Part shown: positions 1 to 7,681 of the stretch, in pieces
Layout: every line of letters begins with the position of its first letter
How positions within the stretch are numbered: position 1 is the first letter of the stretch
From: Sediminibacterium sp.
Lineage (GTDB): Bacteria > Bacteroidota > Bacteroidia > Chitinophagales > Chitinophagaceae
DNA length: 64,000 nt
Direction: 5' to 3'
NCBI RefSeq assembly: GCF_030695065.1
Contig: NZ_JAUYTR010000007.1
Coordinates: forward strand, 147,862 to 211,861
Made by a program: the position numbers and the translations under genes
The notes under the pieces: model-generated
Databases searched by the model: none
Told to the model about the DNA's origin: nothing
The model's input: only the letters and a program-made list of their open reading frames with translations

Positions 1-51
1 ATTTGTTTTTGCATACTGTCAGGTGTTGATCCTAAAAAGTAATTGGGTGTT

Positions 52-429
52 TTAGAATGGCAAGTCGTCTACCACTTCTCCCGGAGGTGGCATATCGTTG
101 TAACTGGCTGATGGCGGCATGTCTACATCACTGGTCAATTTTACCGTTTCCATTCTCCAAGCATCTAAGTTGGTGATATAATTTTCGCGACCATCTTTCA
201 TCCACTTGGTTCCTTTAATATTGAACATCACTTTTACTTCTTCTCCTAAATTAAAGCGATCGGGCATGGCTGTTTTGTCTTGCACACATTGAAACTTTAC
301 ATAATTGGTAATGGTTCTTCCATTAATATCTTCTGATTTCTCAATTACAAATTCCCTGGTTTTAAAGTTTTCCGTGCGTTGTACTATGTCAAATTTAGCA
401 ACCAATTTGCCGGTGATTTCGTAACTCAT
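52..429 (-). CDS. DUF3127 protein with SSB-like acidic tail
   Basis: Small protein (125 aa from the chosen start) matching the DUF3127 family of Bacteroidota, thought to adopt an OB-like beta fold. It starts MSYEITGKLV, the usual beginning of this family. The reading frame is open another 22 codons upstream to 495, but that extension looks unlike the family and would run into the promoter space shared with the divergent gene at 510. The middle part (YVKFQCVQDK, GEEVKVMFNIKG) is beta-rich. The last residues are VVDDLPF, resembling the acidic C-terminal tip by which single-stranded DNA-binding proteins recruit partners. The tail is visible in the sequence; a DNA-related role is inference. Family assignment is fairly sure, function is not known. 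Confidence 0.8.
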   Translation of the reverse strand: MSYEITGKLVAKFDIVQRTENFKTREFVIEKSEDINGRTITNYVKFQCVQDKTAMPDRFNLGEEVKVMFNIKGTKWMKDGRENYITNLDAWRMETVKLTSDVDMPPSASYNDMPPPGEVVDDLPF

Positions 430-509
430 GTTTGTGCTTTTATTTACTGCAAAAGTAGGTTTAAATTTTCCAATTATTATTGTACCTTTCTTCACTTCAA
501 TGTTTATTC

Positions 510-1259
510 ATGCGTATTCTATCAATTTTTTATAGTGGGTTCATTTTACTGTTGTTGGCTTGTGGTACTACTCAAGTTCCAAAACAGGTAAGTTATTTGG
601 GTTACCCTATATCACCTAAAATTAAAGCGGATACTGCTTTAATTAATTTGTTACAACCCTATTCAATGGAAGTAAACCGTACCATGAATAATGTAATTGG
701 GTTTACGCCTACAACAATGACCAAGCGTTTACCTGAAAGTGGGTTGGGCAATTTTATGGCAGACTGTATGAAAGAAATGGCATCTCAAAAATTCGGATTA
801 CCTGTAGATATTGCTTTCATGAATCAAGGAGGCATAAGAGCCAGCATTAATAAAGGAAATATTACCATCGGCAATGTATATGAATTAATGCCTTTTGATA
901 ATTTACTGGTATTACAAGAGCTCAAAGGCTCGGTGATTGAAGCCTTAATGAATCATATTGCCGCAGACGGTGGTTGGCCTATTTCTAAAGGGTCTTCTTT
1001 TAAGATTAGGAATAAACAGGCGGTAGATATTATCATTAATGGAAAGCCACTTGATCGCAATGCTACTTATATAACGGCCAATTCAGATTATATAGCACAG
1101 GGTGGGAGCGATGCCGCTATGTTAAAACCATTCCCTTTTCAAAACAAAGGGTATCTTATTAGAGACGCATTAATTGAATACATCAAACAAATTACCGCTA
1201 GCGGTAAACCAGTTGATGCTAAAATTGAAAACCGAGTAACCAGCAGCAACAATGAATAG
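510..1259 (+). CDS. 5'-nucleotidase C-terminal domain lipoprotein
   Basis: About 249 aa. The start at 510 (MRILSIFYSG) is preferred over 480 because it gives a compact lipoprotein signal ending LLLLAC, with Cys18 as the lipid-bearing residue. The rest matches the substrate-binding C-terminal domain of UshA-type 5'-nucleotidases: the MNQGGIRASI loop, ITIGNVYELMPFDN, and a C-terminal YITANSDYIAQGGSD segment. There is no metallophosphatase domain. That half is encoded by the next gene, which overlaps this one by 8 bases, so the two probably form one periplasmic or outer-membrane enzyme that dephosphorylates nucleotides. A split enzyme with the C-terminal half encoded first is common in Bacteroidota. 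Confidence 0.85.
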   Translation: MRILSIFYSGFILLLLACGTTQVPKQVSYLGYPISPKIKADTALINLLQPYSMEVNRTMNNVIGFTPTTMTKRLPESGLGNFMADCMKEMASQKFGLPVDIAFMNQGGIRASINKGNITIGNVYELMPFDNLLVLQELKGSVIEALMNHIAADGGWPISKGSSFKIRNKQAVDIIINGKPLDRNATYITANSDYIAQGGSDAAMLKPFPFQNKGYLIRDALIEYIKQITASGKPVDAKIENRVTSSNNE

Positions 1260-2190
1260 AAGACATTTTATTAAACAAACCGCATTGGCAAGTTCTGCAG
1301 TAATGGCTAGCACTGTTGCTGGAACTTCTTTATTGAGCGCACAAGGCATACCCGAACAATCTTTGCTCACCATTTTGCATACCAATGATGTACACAGCAG
1401 ATTGGATCCTTTTCCAATGGATGGGAGCAGGAACCAAGGATTGGGCGGAGTAGCAGCCAGGTCATCGTTGATTCAATCTATTCGGGAAGAAAACAATCCA
1501 ACCCTTTTATTGGATGCGGGAGATATTTTTCAAGGCACCCCTTATTTTAATTTGTACAAGGGCGAACCTGAAATGAAAGCCATGAGCAAAATGGGGTATG
1601 ATGCAGTTACCATGGGTAATCACGATTTTGATGCGGGAATTGAAAATTTTGCGAATCAATTGCAACATGTAAGTTTTCCAGTGGTCATAAGCAACTATGA
1701 TTTCGCCAATACACCCATGGAGTATAATTATAAACCATATACCATTATTCAGAAAGGAAAGCAGCGCATTGGCATTTTAGGGGTTGGTATTGAATTAGAA
1801 GGCTTGGTGCCAAAGAATTTATATGGTAATACTGTTTATAAAGATCCCATTGTTGCTGCCAATGAAACAGCTGAAATATTGCGTCAAAAAAAATGCGATT
1901 TAATCATTTGCTTATCACACTTAGGTGATAAATACAGTGATAATAAAGTGAGTGATGAAATTTTGGCAAAAGAGAGTCGAAACATCGATTTGATTATAGG
2001 GGGGCATACGCATCGCTTTTTTGATCAACCTAGAAAATATACCAACAAAGACGGTGGGGATATTTTGGTGAACCAAATGGGCTGGGGAGGCATCCAAATG
2101 GGTCGTTTGGATTATAATTTTTCGGCGAGCAAAAGGAAAAATTCGCCGAAAGCCCATACTGTAGTTATAATGAGAAAACCTAACGAATAA
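1252..2190 (+). CDS. 5'-nucleotidase metallophosphatase subunit, Tat-exported
   Basis: 312 aa calcineurin-like metallophosphatase, the catalytic half of an UshA-type 5'-nucleotidase. Metal-binding motifs are all present: HTNDVH (43-48), DAGD (88-91), GNHDFD (122-127), CLSHLG and GGHTHRF. The N-terminus NRRHFIKQTALASSA looks like a twin-arginine signal peptide, so folded export with metals loaded is likely. It overlaps the preceding C-terminal-domain gene by 8 bases, consistent with translational coupling. It lacks the substrate-specificity domain found in single-chain UshA proteins, which the upstream gene supplies. The exact substrate (5'-nucleotides, 2',3'-cyclic nucleotides or UDP-sugars) cannot be read from sequence. 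Confidence 0.88.
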   Translation: MNRRHFIKQTALASSAVMASTVAGTSLLSAQGIPEQSLLTILHTNDVHSRLDPFPMDGSRNQGLGGVAARSSLIQSIREENNPTLLLDAGDIFQGTPYFNLYKGEPEMKAMSKMGYDAVTMGNHDFDAGIENFANQLQHVSFPVVISNYDFANTPMEYNYKPYTIIQKGKQRIGILGVGIELEGLVPKNLYGNTVYKDPIVAANETAEILRQKKCDLIICLSHLGDKYSDNKVSDEILAKESRNIDLIIGGHTHRFFDQPRKYTNKDGGDILVNQMGWGGIQMGRLDYNFSASKRKNSPKAHTVVIMRKPNE

Positions 2191-2330
2191 AAAAATTTTT
2201 TTTTCAACATAAAGTCTACATATTCGCATCCCTATTTTATTTTTTAAACATATCCACATATGGGGAAAATAAGATAACTTGTAGCAGAGACTTAACTTAA
2301 CTGATTATATAAAATTGTTCACTTTTTTGT

Positions 2331-3764
2331 ATGGCTAAGAACGCTGAAAATGTTTGGATCAATTGTTTAAAGATTATTAAAGACATTGTAGAATGGCAAC
2401 ATTTTAAAACATGGTTTGAACCTATTACTCCTGTAGAACTAAAAGGGAATGTATTAATGATACAAGTTCCTTCTCAATTCTTTTATGAGTACTTAGAAGA
2501 ACACTATGTTACTTTGCTTGCGAAAACCTTAAAACGTGAATTGGGTAAAGATGCTCGACTAGAATACCGTATTATGGTAGATAGTGGCAACACCAATAGC
2601 AGAAATGGTTCTGTTGATATTCCTGCACGTGGTCCTAAATCGATCAACAACAATGAAATGAATTTTCCATTGGTGATTGATAATCCGGTGAAGAATCCAT
2701 TTGTAATTCCTGGTTTAAAGAAAATGCAAATTGACCCTCAATTGAATCATGGCTATATTTTTGATTCATTTATAGAGGGAGATTGTAATAGGGTTGCCCG
2801 TAGAGCTGGTAAAACAGTAGCTGAGAAGCCAGGTGCCAACTCATTTAATCCATTGGTTATATATGGTGGAGTTGGATTAGGCAAAACCCACTTGGCTCAA
2901 GCTATTGGAAATGATGTAAAAAGAATGCACCCTTCTAAAGTGGTGTTATATGTAAGTAGCGAAAAATTCATTAACCAATTTGTTGACCATAGTCGCAATA
3001 ATGCCATTAATGATTTTATTCACTTCTATCAGTTGATTGATGTGTTGATTATTGATGACGTTCAGTTTTTTAGCAGAGCAGAAAAAAGCCAAGATGCTTT
3101 CTTTGCCATCTTTAACCACTTACACCAAAGCGGTAAGCAGTTGGTGTTAACTTCTGATAAACCACCTAAGGATTTAGATGGTATGCAAGAGCGTTTGTTG
3201 AGCAGGTTCAGATGGGGACTTAGTGCAGACTTGCAAGTACCCGACTACGAAACAAGAATTGAAATTCTAGAAAAGAAAATGAAGAACGACGGACTAGATA
3301 TGCCTAAAGAGGTAATCAAGTACGTTGCATACAATATCAATACAAATGTGCGCGAATTAGAAGGCGCATTAATTTCTTTATTGGCTCAATCTTCTTTAAA
3401 CAAAAAAGAAATAGATGTAGAGTTGGCTAAGAAAGTATTGAGAAACTTTGTTAAAACCAGCAGCAAAGAAATTACTATTGACGCCATTCAAAAAATGGTC
3501 TGCGAATATTTTGATGTTCCTTACGACCGTTTGCTTCACAAAACACGTAAAAGAGAAATTGTACAAGCCCGCCAAATTACTATGTACTTGGCCAAGGCAT
3601 TTACCAAGAACTCTTTGAAGACTATCGGGGAGCATTTTGGAGGCAGAGACCATACTACTGTTATTCACTCTTGTCAAACAGTGAAAGACTTAATGGACAC
3701 AGACTCTATTTTTAGAGAAAATGTAATGGAATTAACGCAGAAAGTGCAGTTAGCTGCTATGTAA
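2331..3764 (+). CDS. dnaA: Chromosomal replication initiator DnaA
   Basis: 477 aa, normal length. Domain I (about 1-85) begins with NVWINCLKIIKDIV. A short linker precedes the AAA+ core with Walker A GGVGLGKTHL (179-188), Walker B VLIIDDVQFF (about 240) and an arginine-rich LLSRFRWG sensor region. Domain IV ends with the DnaA-box-reading signature GGRDHTTVIHS near residue 441. The protein binds ATP and DnaA boxes to open the origin. It stands alone here: dnaN and recF, which follow dnaA in many other phyla, are absent, as is usual in Bacteroidota. Only one imperfect DnaA box was seen upstream (2250-2258), so an origin here is not supported. Confidence 0.98.
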   Translation: MAKNAENVWINCLKIIKDIVEWQHFKTWFEPITPVELKGNVLMIQVPSQFFYEYLEEHYVTLLAKTLKRELGKDARLEYRIMVDSGNTNSRNGSVDIPARGPKSINNNEMNFPLVIDNPVKNPFVIPGLKKMQIDPQLNHGYIFDSFIEGDCNRVARRAGKTVAEKPGANSFNPLVIYGGVGLGKTHLAQAIGNDVKRMHPSKVVLYVSSEKFINQFVDHSRNNAINDFIHFYQLIDVLIIDDVQFFSRAEKSQDAFFAIFNHLHQSGKQLVLTSDKPPKDLDGMQERLLSRFRWGLSADLQVPDYETRIEILEKKMKNDGLDMPKEVIKYVAYNINTNVRELEGALISLLAQSSLNKKEIDVELAKKVLRNFVKTSSKEITIDAIQKMVCEYFDVPYDRLLHKTRKREIVQARQITMYLAKAFTKNSLKTIGEHFGGRDHTTVIHSCQTVKDLMDTDSIFRENVMELTQKVQLAAM

Positions 3765-3794
3765 TTAAGTTTAGTTTCGCCTGAAAATACTGTG

Positions 3795-3826
3795 CATCCT
3801 GTCTCTTGTAGGCGGGATGTTTTATT
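3795..3826 (+). terminator. Probable dnaA terminator
   Basis: Inverted repeat CATCCTG (3795-3801) and CGGGATG (3813-3819) with an 11-base loop, followed by a T-rich run (gttttatttt). It lies 31 bases after the dnaA stop and before the tRNA promoter. One pair is G-T and the loop is long, so strength is uncertain. Confidence 0.55.
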
Positions 3827-3847
3827 TTATGATTTTTTGCATCATTT

Positions 3848-3879
3848 TTTGGCAGTTAAGCTTAGGAAACTTATTTTTG
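3848..3879 (+). promoter_or_regulatory. Bacteroidota-type promoter for the tRNA pair
   Basis: TTTG at 3848-3851 and TATTTTTG (TAnnTTTG) at 3872-3879 with a 20-base spacer match the -33/-7 consensus of the primary sigma factor in Bacteroidota. Transcription would start near 3885, about 20 bases before tRNA-Ser. Confidence 0.75.
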
Positions 3880-3906
3880 CAGCCCTCTCCCAAAAGGAGT
3901 AAGGAC

Positions 3907-3995
3907 GGTGAGGTGGATGAGTGGCTGAAATCAGTAGTTTGCTAAACTGCCGTACGGGTTAAACTGTACCGCGGGTTCGAATCCCGCCCTCACCG
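3907..3995 (+). tRNA. tRNA-Ser (GCU anticodon)
   Basis: 89-base class II tRNA. Acceptor arms GGTGAGG (3907-3913) and CCTCACC (3988-3994) pair perfectly, with discriminator G at 3995 and no encoded CCA. The anticodon loop reads TTTGCTAAA, giving GCU for AGC/AGU codons. A long variable arm (cgtacgggttaaactgtacc) and a T-loop GGTTCGAATCC follow, as expected for serine tRNA. Confidence 0.95.
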
Positions 3996-4070
3996 CAGAT
4001 TAACTAAACACTAATCTGCAAGCAAACTCAAGAATGATTTTCTCCGGCGAAAATCAGGATAACAAAGTCT

Positions 4071-4144
4071 CGGGAAGTAGCGCAGGCCGGTAGCGCACCT
4101 GGTTTGGGACCAGGGGGTCGCAGGTTCGAATCCTGTCTTCCCGA
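4071..4144 (+). tRNA. tRNA-Pro (UGG anticodon)
   Basis: 74-base cloverleaf. Acceptor arms CGGGAAG (4071-4077) and CTTCCCG (4137-4143) pair perfectly, with discriminator A at 4144. The anticodon stem CCTGG/CCAGG encloses TTTGGGA, giving UGG. The T-arm CAGG-TTCGAAT-CCTG is canonical. It is cotranscribed with tRNA-Ser, 75 bases downstream. The accessory region with integrase remains starts right after it, so its 3' end is the likely integration site. Confidence 0.95.
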
Positions 4145-4158
4145 CGAAACAAAAAGAG

Positions 4159-4183
4159 CCTCGGCAATAGCCGGGGTTTTTTT
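4159..4183 (+). terminator. Intrinsic terminator of the tRNA operon
   Basis: Stem CCTCGGC (4159-4165) and GCCGGGG (4170-4176) closes an AATA loop and is followed by seven T residues (4177-4183). It lies 14 bases after tRNA-Pro and is a textbook rho-independent terminator. Confidence 0.85.
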
Positions 4184-4195
4184 GTGCGCGAGTGT

Positions 4196-4319
4196 TGAGC
4201 GTTTACGCTCATAAACGAGAGCGCAAAAAAAACCAAAGAGCGCGAAGCGCTCAGGCTCATTTTGTTTCAGTACCCCCCACAATAGGATCACGGAGCGCAG
4301 CGACGTGAATCCTATTGTG
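4196..4319 (+). repeat. Cluster of three GC-rich inverted repeats
   Basis: Three hairpins follow the tRNA terminator. TGAGCG-TTTA-CGCTCA is at 4196-4211. GAGCGC-GAA-GCGCTC is at 4238-4252. A longer one pairs CACAATAGGATCACG (4278-4292) with CGTGAATCCTATTGTG (4304-4319), 15 pairs with one bulged A. All share the word GAGCG, and the loop of the last is GAGCGCAGCGA. They resemble a REP-like or recombination-site element at the left edge of the island. No copy elsewhere in the window was noticed. Confidence 0.6.
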
Positions 4320-4825
4320 ATCAGCGAACATGAAAACTTATATATATTGGGTTAACAACTTTTTGGTAATTATCGAAATTCTAATTTATTTCAATTGTTT
4401 GTTAAAAAAGGAATAAAAAAGCAAAATTGGGATATAAAAATAGGAAGATCCAAACAACAATCAAACTATTTAATCAACTTTGGAATTTATCCTAAATCAA
4501 TCAAGTTTAAGCTACTCTATATCTATCTTGATCTTAAGTTGCAAGACGTAGCAGTCACTGTTGAAAGAATAAATAATTATTTGTTTAGGTAAAGGCTAAT
4601 CAGGAATGATGCTTTTACAAATAATGGATAATGCTCTTTGAAAATATAGAAGCGAATTGTATTTCGGCACTACGAATAATTATGGTGCAACACGAGTATA
4701 TACTTGAGCTTTTTGCAAATAAGAATGCCGATCAGATAATATTCCTTAAATTTTTTTTTACACTTTCATTTCTTGATAAACCCAAAATATACATTCTGAC
4801 TAAGCCTATTAATTCCAATAATCCA
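4320..4825. other. AT-rich gene-free stretch, left edge of island
   Basis: About 500 bases with no convincing gene. Two short open frames on the plus strand (4395-4592 and 4631-4855) show no recognisable family and are rich in Lys, Asn and Ile, as chance frames in AT-rich DNA are. The second runs into the integrase remains and may contain decayed integrase N-terminal sequence. Confidence 0.5.
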
Positions 4826-5500
4826 TGCACAAACAGTGGATTCATGAAACACTAAGAATGAATTAAGAAAATTCTTAAATGAGTTTACGAAATGGAATAT
4901 ACTGATCAGAATGTTTTCGCTACATTCAAGGAAAAAAAGAAACAATACGAAAGTAAATTTTAATATGTTCACAAATACAAATGCTCGAAGCAAAAATATT
5001 TTCCGATCGCATGCTTGAACTTGTTCGCGACTCATTTTTTTCTCTTTTTATACAGATATAGCGATACCTGATCTCCCAAATTTAAAATCTCTGCAGATTT
5101 AGTCAGGTTCGCATGGTGTGCGATGGTTGACTTACAAGCGTGAGAAAAGCTTTATTACACCCCATGTAACACTGCTTAATCGTGTAGATCAATCACTTGA
5201 AAAGTATGCTTTATCAAAAAATACAAAGGTGCAACATACATGTTTTCCCAAAGTATCTATTCAATAACTCAACGAAGCTCTTAAAATGATTAGTGAAATT
5301 TGTGATAAGGGATGTCATTGAATTTCTTTATGGCCAGACATACGTTTGCCACGACTTTCACTCTTGAGCAGGATATTCCAATTACTACTAAAAAGAAATG
5401 ATGGAATATGACATACTAGAAAGCACAATGAACTAAACTAAGACGTCAAAATGCCTGATATCTGCTGATATGAGATTATTGAATGAAAAAACTCGGACAA
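4826..5500 (+). pseudogene. Decayed tyrosine recombinase (phage-type integrase)
   Basis: Pieces of a Bacteroidota-type tyrosine recombinase can be read in order on the plus strand, broken by stops and frameshifts. From 4826: TNSGFMKH, stop, stop, IKKILK, stop, VYEMEYTDQNVFATFKEKKK (core-binding domain). From 4981: MLEAKIFSDRMLELVRD, then in another frame FYTDIAIPDLPNLKSL, matching the usual LELVRDIFLFSCYTGLAY-D region. From 5124: WLTYKREKSF and RVDQSLEKYAL. At 5330-5398: MARHTFATTFTLEQDIPIT, the catalytic H-x-x-R box. A further blurred TKLRRQ-like piece ends near 5450-5500, where the catalytic Tyr should be. The gene is clearly dead. It sits beside tRNA-Pro, as expected for the integrase of an element inserted in that tRNA. 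Confidence 0.85.
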
Positions 5501-5794
5501 AATGCTGTGATTAATAAACAATTACAGACCTTCATTTTGCTTAAGATAAACTAATAAATTTAGTATTCCTATAAAAAAATACCCATTAATTTAATATTCA
5601 GTAAGTTAAATATCATATTTTTCAATTGCCGAAATCGAAATTGAACTTTTCTCAAAATAATTAGTGCTAATTACTAATATTTTTAGTAATTTGGTTTTAT
5701 TCATCAGTGTTTGTAGATAATATTTTATGCACATGACGGATTTTATAGAGGGGAACTGTATAAAAAATACATAATAACTTATATATTTAGCATT
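5501..5794. other. Leader region of the island operon
   Basis: About 290 AT-rich bases between the integrase remains and the first gene of the operon. It contains a palindrome (5669-5691, listed separately) and AT-rich blocks but no open frame of note. TATATTTA near 5777 partly resembles a -7 element, but no TTTG lies at the right distance, so the promoter was not pinned down. Confidence 0.45.
5669..5691. promoter_or_regulatory. Palindrome upstream of island operon, possible operator
   Basis: Perfect 9-bp inverted repeat AATTACTAA (5669-5677) and TTAGTAATT (5683-5691) around a TATTT loop, about 105 bases before the SIS-HAD start codon. It overlaps a second small palindrome, TTAGTGCTAA, at 5661-5670. 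It has no T-run, so an operator is more likely than a terminator. No regulator gene is present in the operon. Confidence 0.4.
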
Positions 5795-7675
5795 ATGGGA
5801 AAGCCTTTTGGGAACGAACTGGAATTATTGGATGAAACCATTGAATGGGCTTCAGGAGTGGACGTAGAATCTCTCTCAGCAAGTGTCAAAAAATATCACC
5901 ATCCTGTTTACATCGTGGGTTCTGGCGGTTCATTTAGCGCCTGTATTTACGCAGCAGATCTGCTAACAGCCCGAGGTGTCTTTGCTAAAGCAGTTACACC
6001 ATTGGAACTCTTTTATGCCAGATCAACGTTGCGGAGGTCAAATTTGATTTTTATAAGTGCAAGCGGACGCAACACAGATATTCTTTTTGCTTTTAAAAAG
6101 GCTGTTGAAAGCGAGCCGGTATCTGTCATCAGCATTTGTATGCAGAAAAAAACAAAATTAACTGCTCTTTCTTCAAATTATTCTGCTTGCACGACCTACG
6201 AATTTGAACTACCTACCGGTAAGGACGGTTTTTTGGCGACTAATTCGCTTGCAGCCTATTTTGCGATATTATACAGGGCAATCGAGAATCCTGTGTTAGG
6301 TAAGTTACCTGCCAAAAAGCCAGAATCATTTTACACAGATTTTATCAGGCAAACCACCACCGGTACTTGTTTTGCGATACTCTATGGTTCTTATAATCAC
6401 GGGGTCGCCGTAGACCTTGAGTCTAAATTTTCTGAAGCTGGTTTAGCACCGTCTCTGCTAAGTGATTATAGGCATTTTGCTCATGGCAGACATCAATGGT
6501 TTGATAAAAGAGAAGACTCAGCCATTATTGCTCTAACAAGCAAATCAGATGAAAAGCTTGCTCATAAAACACTTGCGTTGTTACCTGACAAAATACCGAG
6601 AATCATATTGCATAGCGACGAACCCAATCATAGTGCTGCAATTCATTTGTTGGTGCAATCAATGCAAATCATTAAGCATTACGGGAAAAAGCAAGGCATC
6701 GACCCAGGCCGCCCTGGTGTCCCAGATTATGGTTCCAAAATTTATCATCTACGCTATGATAGGTTGATCAGTAATAGGGCAGAAACGAACATGGAAGTTG
6801 CCATTAAACGTAAGGCAAAAATCGAGGGTGCCGCAATTCTTAGCGATGATAGTTTAAAAGTCTGGAAGGGGTATTACGAAAGTTTTATTGAAACACTTAG
6901 TCTCGCAAAATATGGAAGTCTTGTTTTCGATTATGATGGAACGTTATGTTCTTCAGCCAATCGGTTTAAAGGCATGGGAGAAGATGTTCAACAGTTGCTG
7001 GTAAATTTTGTCAAGAAGGGATTCGTTTTAGGTATTATATCAGGTAGAGGCAAATCATTGCGAGAGGATCTTGAAAAAGCGTTTGCTAAAACACCTGAGC
7101 TAAAGAAGAACGTAATTGTAGGTTATTATAACGGAAGCGATATCGCTCCATTGACGAACTCCAAACGGCCGGATAAAACCAGCGCGATGCATCCATCTCT
7201 TAAGATAATTCAGGGAAAACTGGCGAAGATTGGAATTATCGGAGCCGAGAGCCCTAATCAGCTCACTTTTGGTTCTGCATCTACTGACGAATGGAGTACT
7301 TTGAGGGATGCCTTGTTAAATGAAATGATGTTGCTTGATCTCGAAGATATAACCGTTGTTGAATCCTCACATTCAATTGATGTCATACCAAGAAAAATTG
7401 CGTCAAAGAACAACATGCTTGCGCATTGTTACAAAAAAAGTAAGCAACTAGGGTTGGTGCAAGAAGCGCTATGTATTGGCGATAAAGGTCAGTGGCCAGG
7501 AAACGATTATGCATTACTTGCAAACAAATATTCGTTGAGTGTAGGTGAGGTATCTTCAAATCCTGATACGGGCTGGAATATCTGCCCTGCTGGGTTACGA
7601 GATGAGAAGGCAGTCGCTTACCTTTTTGAGAAAATAAAATTCAGTAAAGGATACTTTTCATTTCAAGCAAAATAA
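5795..7675 (+). CDS. Double-SIS domain / HAD phosphatase fusion protein
   Basis: 626 aa, first gene of a five-gene operon. Residues about 35-330 form two sugar-isomerase (SIS) domains in the GlmS-isomerase layout. The first has VGSGGS (41-46) and SASGRNTD (88-95), the phosphate-holding loops. The second has ESKFSEAG (209-216) and FAHGRHQ (228-234). Residues about 370-626 form a HAD hydrolase of the Cof type: FDYDGTLC (378-385) with the nucleophile Asp, SGRG (416-419), a cap domain, and the acidic motif GDKGQWPGND near residue 570. All HAD motifs are intact, so it should be an active phosphatase or phosphotransferase. Isomerase (or sugar-phosphate binding) and dephosphorylation in one chain suggest work on a phosphorylated sugar. 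The substrate is not known. The next gene starts 6 bases after the stop. No signal peptide; cytoplasmic. Confidence 0.85.
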   Translation: MGKPFGNELELLDETIEWASGVDVESLSASVKKYHHPVYIVGSGGSFSACIYAADLLTARGVFAKAVTPLELFYARSTLRRSNLIFISASGRNTDILFAFKKAVESEPVSVISICMQKKTKLTALSSNYSACTTYEFELPTGKDGFLATNSLAAYFAILYRAIENPVLGKLPAKKPESFYTDFIRQTTTGTCFAILYGSYNHGVAVDLESKFSEAGLAPSLLSDYRHFAHGRHQWFDKREDSAIIALTSKSDEKLAHKTLALLPDKIPRIILHSDEPNHSAAIHLLVQSMQIIKHYGKKQGIDPGRPGVPDYGSKIYHLRYDRLISNRAETNMEVAIKRKAKIEGAAILSDDSLKVWKGYYESFIETLSLAKYGSLVFDYDGTLCSSANRFKGMGEDVQQLLVNFVKKGFVLGIISGRGKSLREDLEKAFAKTPELKKNVIVGYYNGSDIAPLTNSKRPDKTSAMHPSLKIIQGKLAKIGIIGAESPNQLTFGSASTDEWSTLRDALLNEMMLLDLEDITVVESSHSIDVIPRKIASKNNMLAHCYKKSKQLGLVQEALCIGDKGQWPGNDYALLANKYSLSVGEVSSNPDTGWNICPAGLRDEKAVAYLFEKIKFSKGYFSFQAK

Positions 7676-7681
7676 GAATAC

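Noticed and set aside
2250..2258. ATATCCACA upstream of dnaA, one base off the DnaA box TTATCCACA
   Set aside because: A single imperfect box in AT-rich DNA is expected by chance, and no cluster of boxes or unwinding element was seen; an origin is not supported.
4028..4291. Minus-strand open frames over tRNA-Pro with the text RQDSNLRPPGPKPGALP
   Set aside because: This is the well-known false protein produced by translating the antisense of a tRNA gene; the cloverleaf on the plus strand explains the sequence.
4395..4592. 65-codon open frame in the left island edge
   Set aside because: Lys/Asn/Ile-rich translation with no recognisable motif in very AT-rich DNA; no supporting context.
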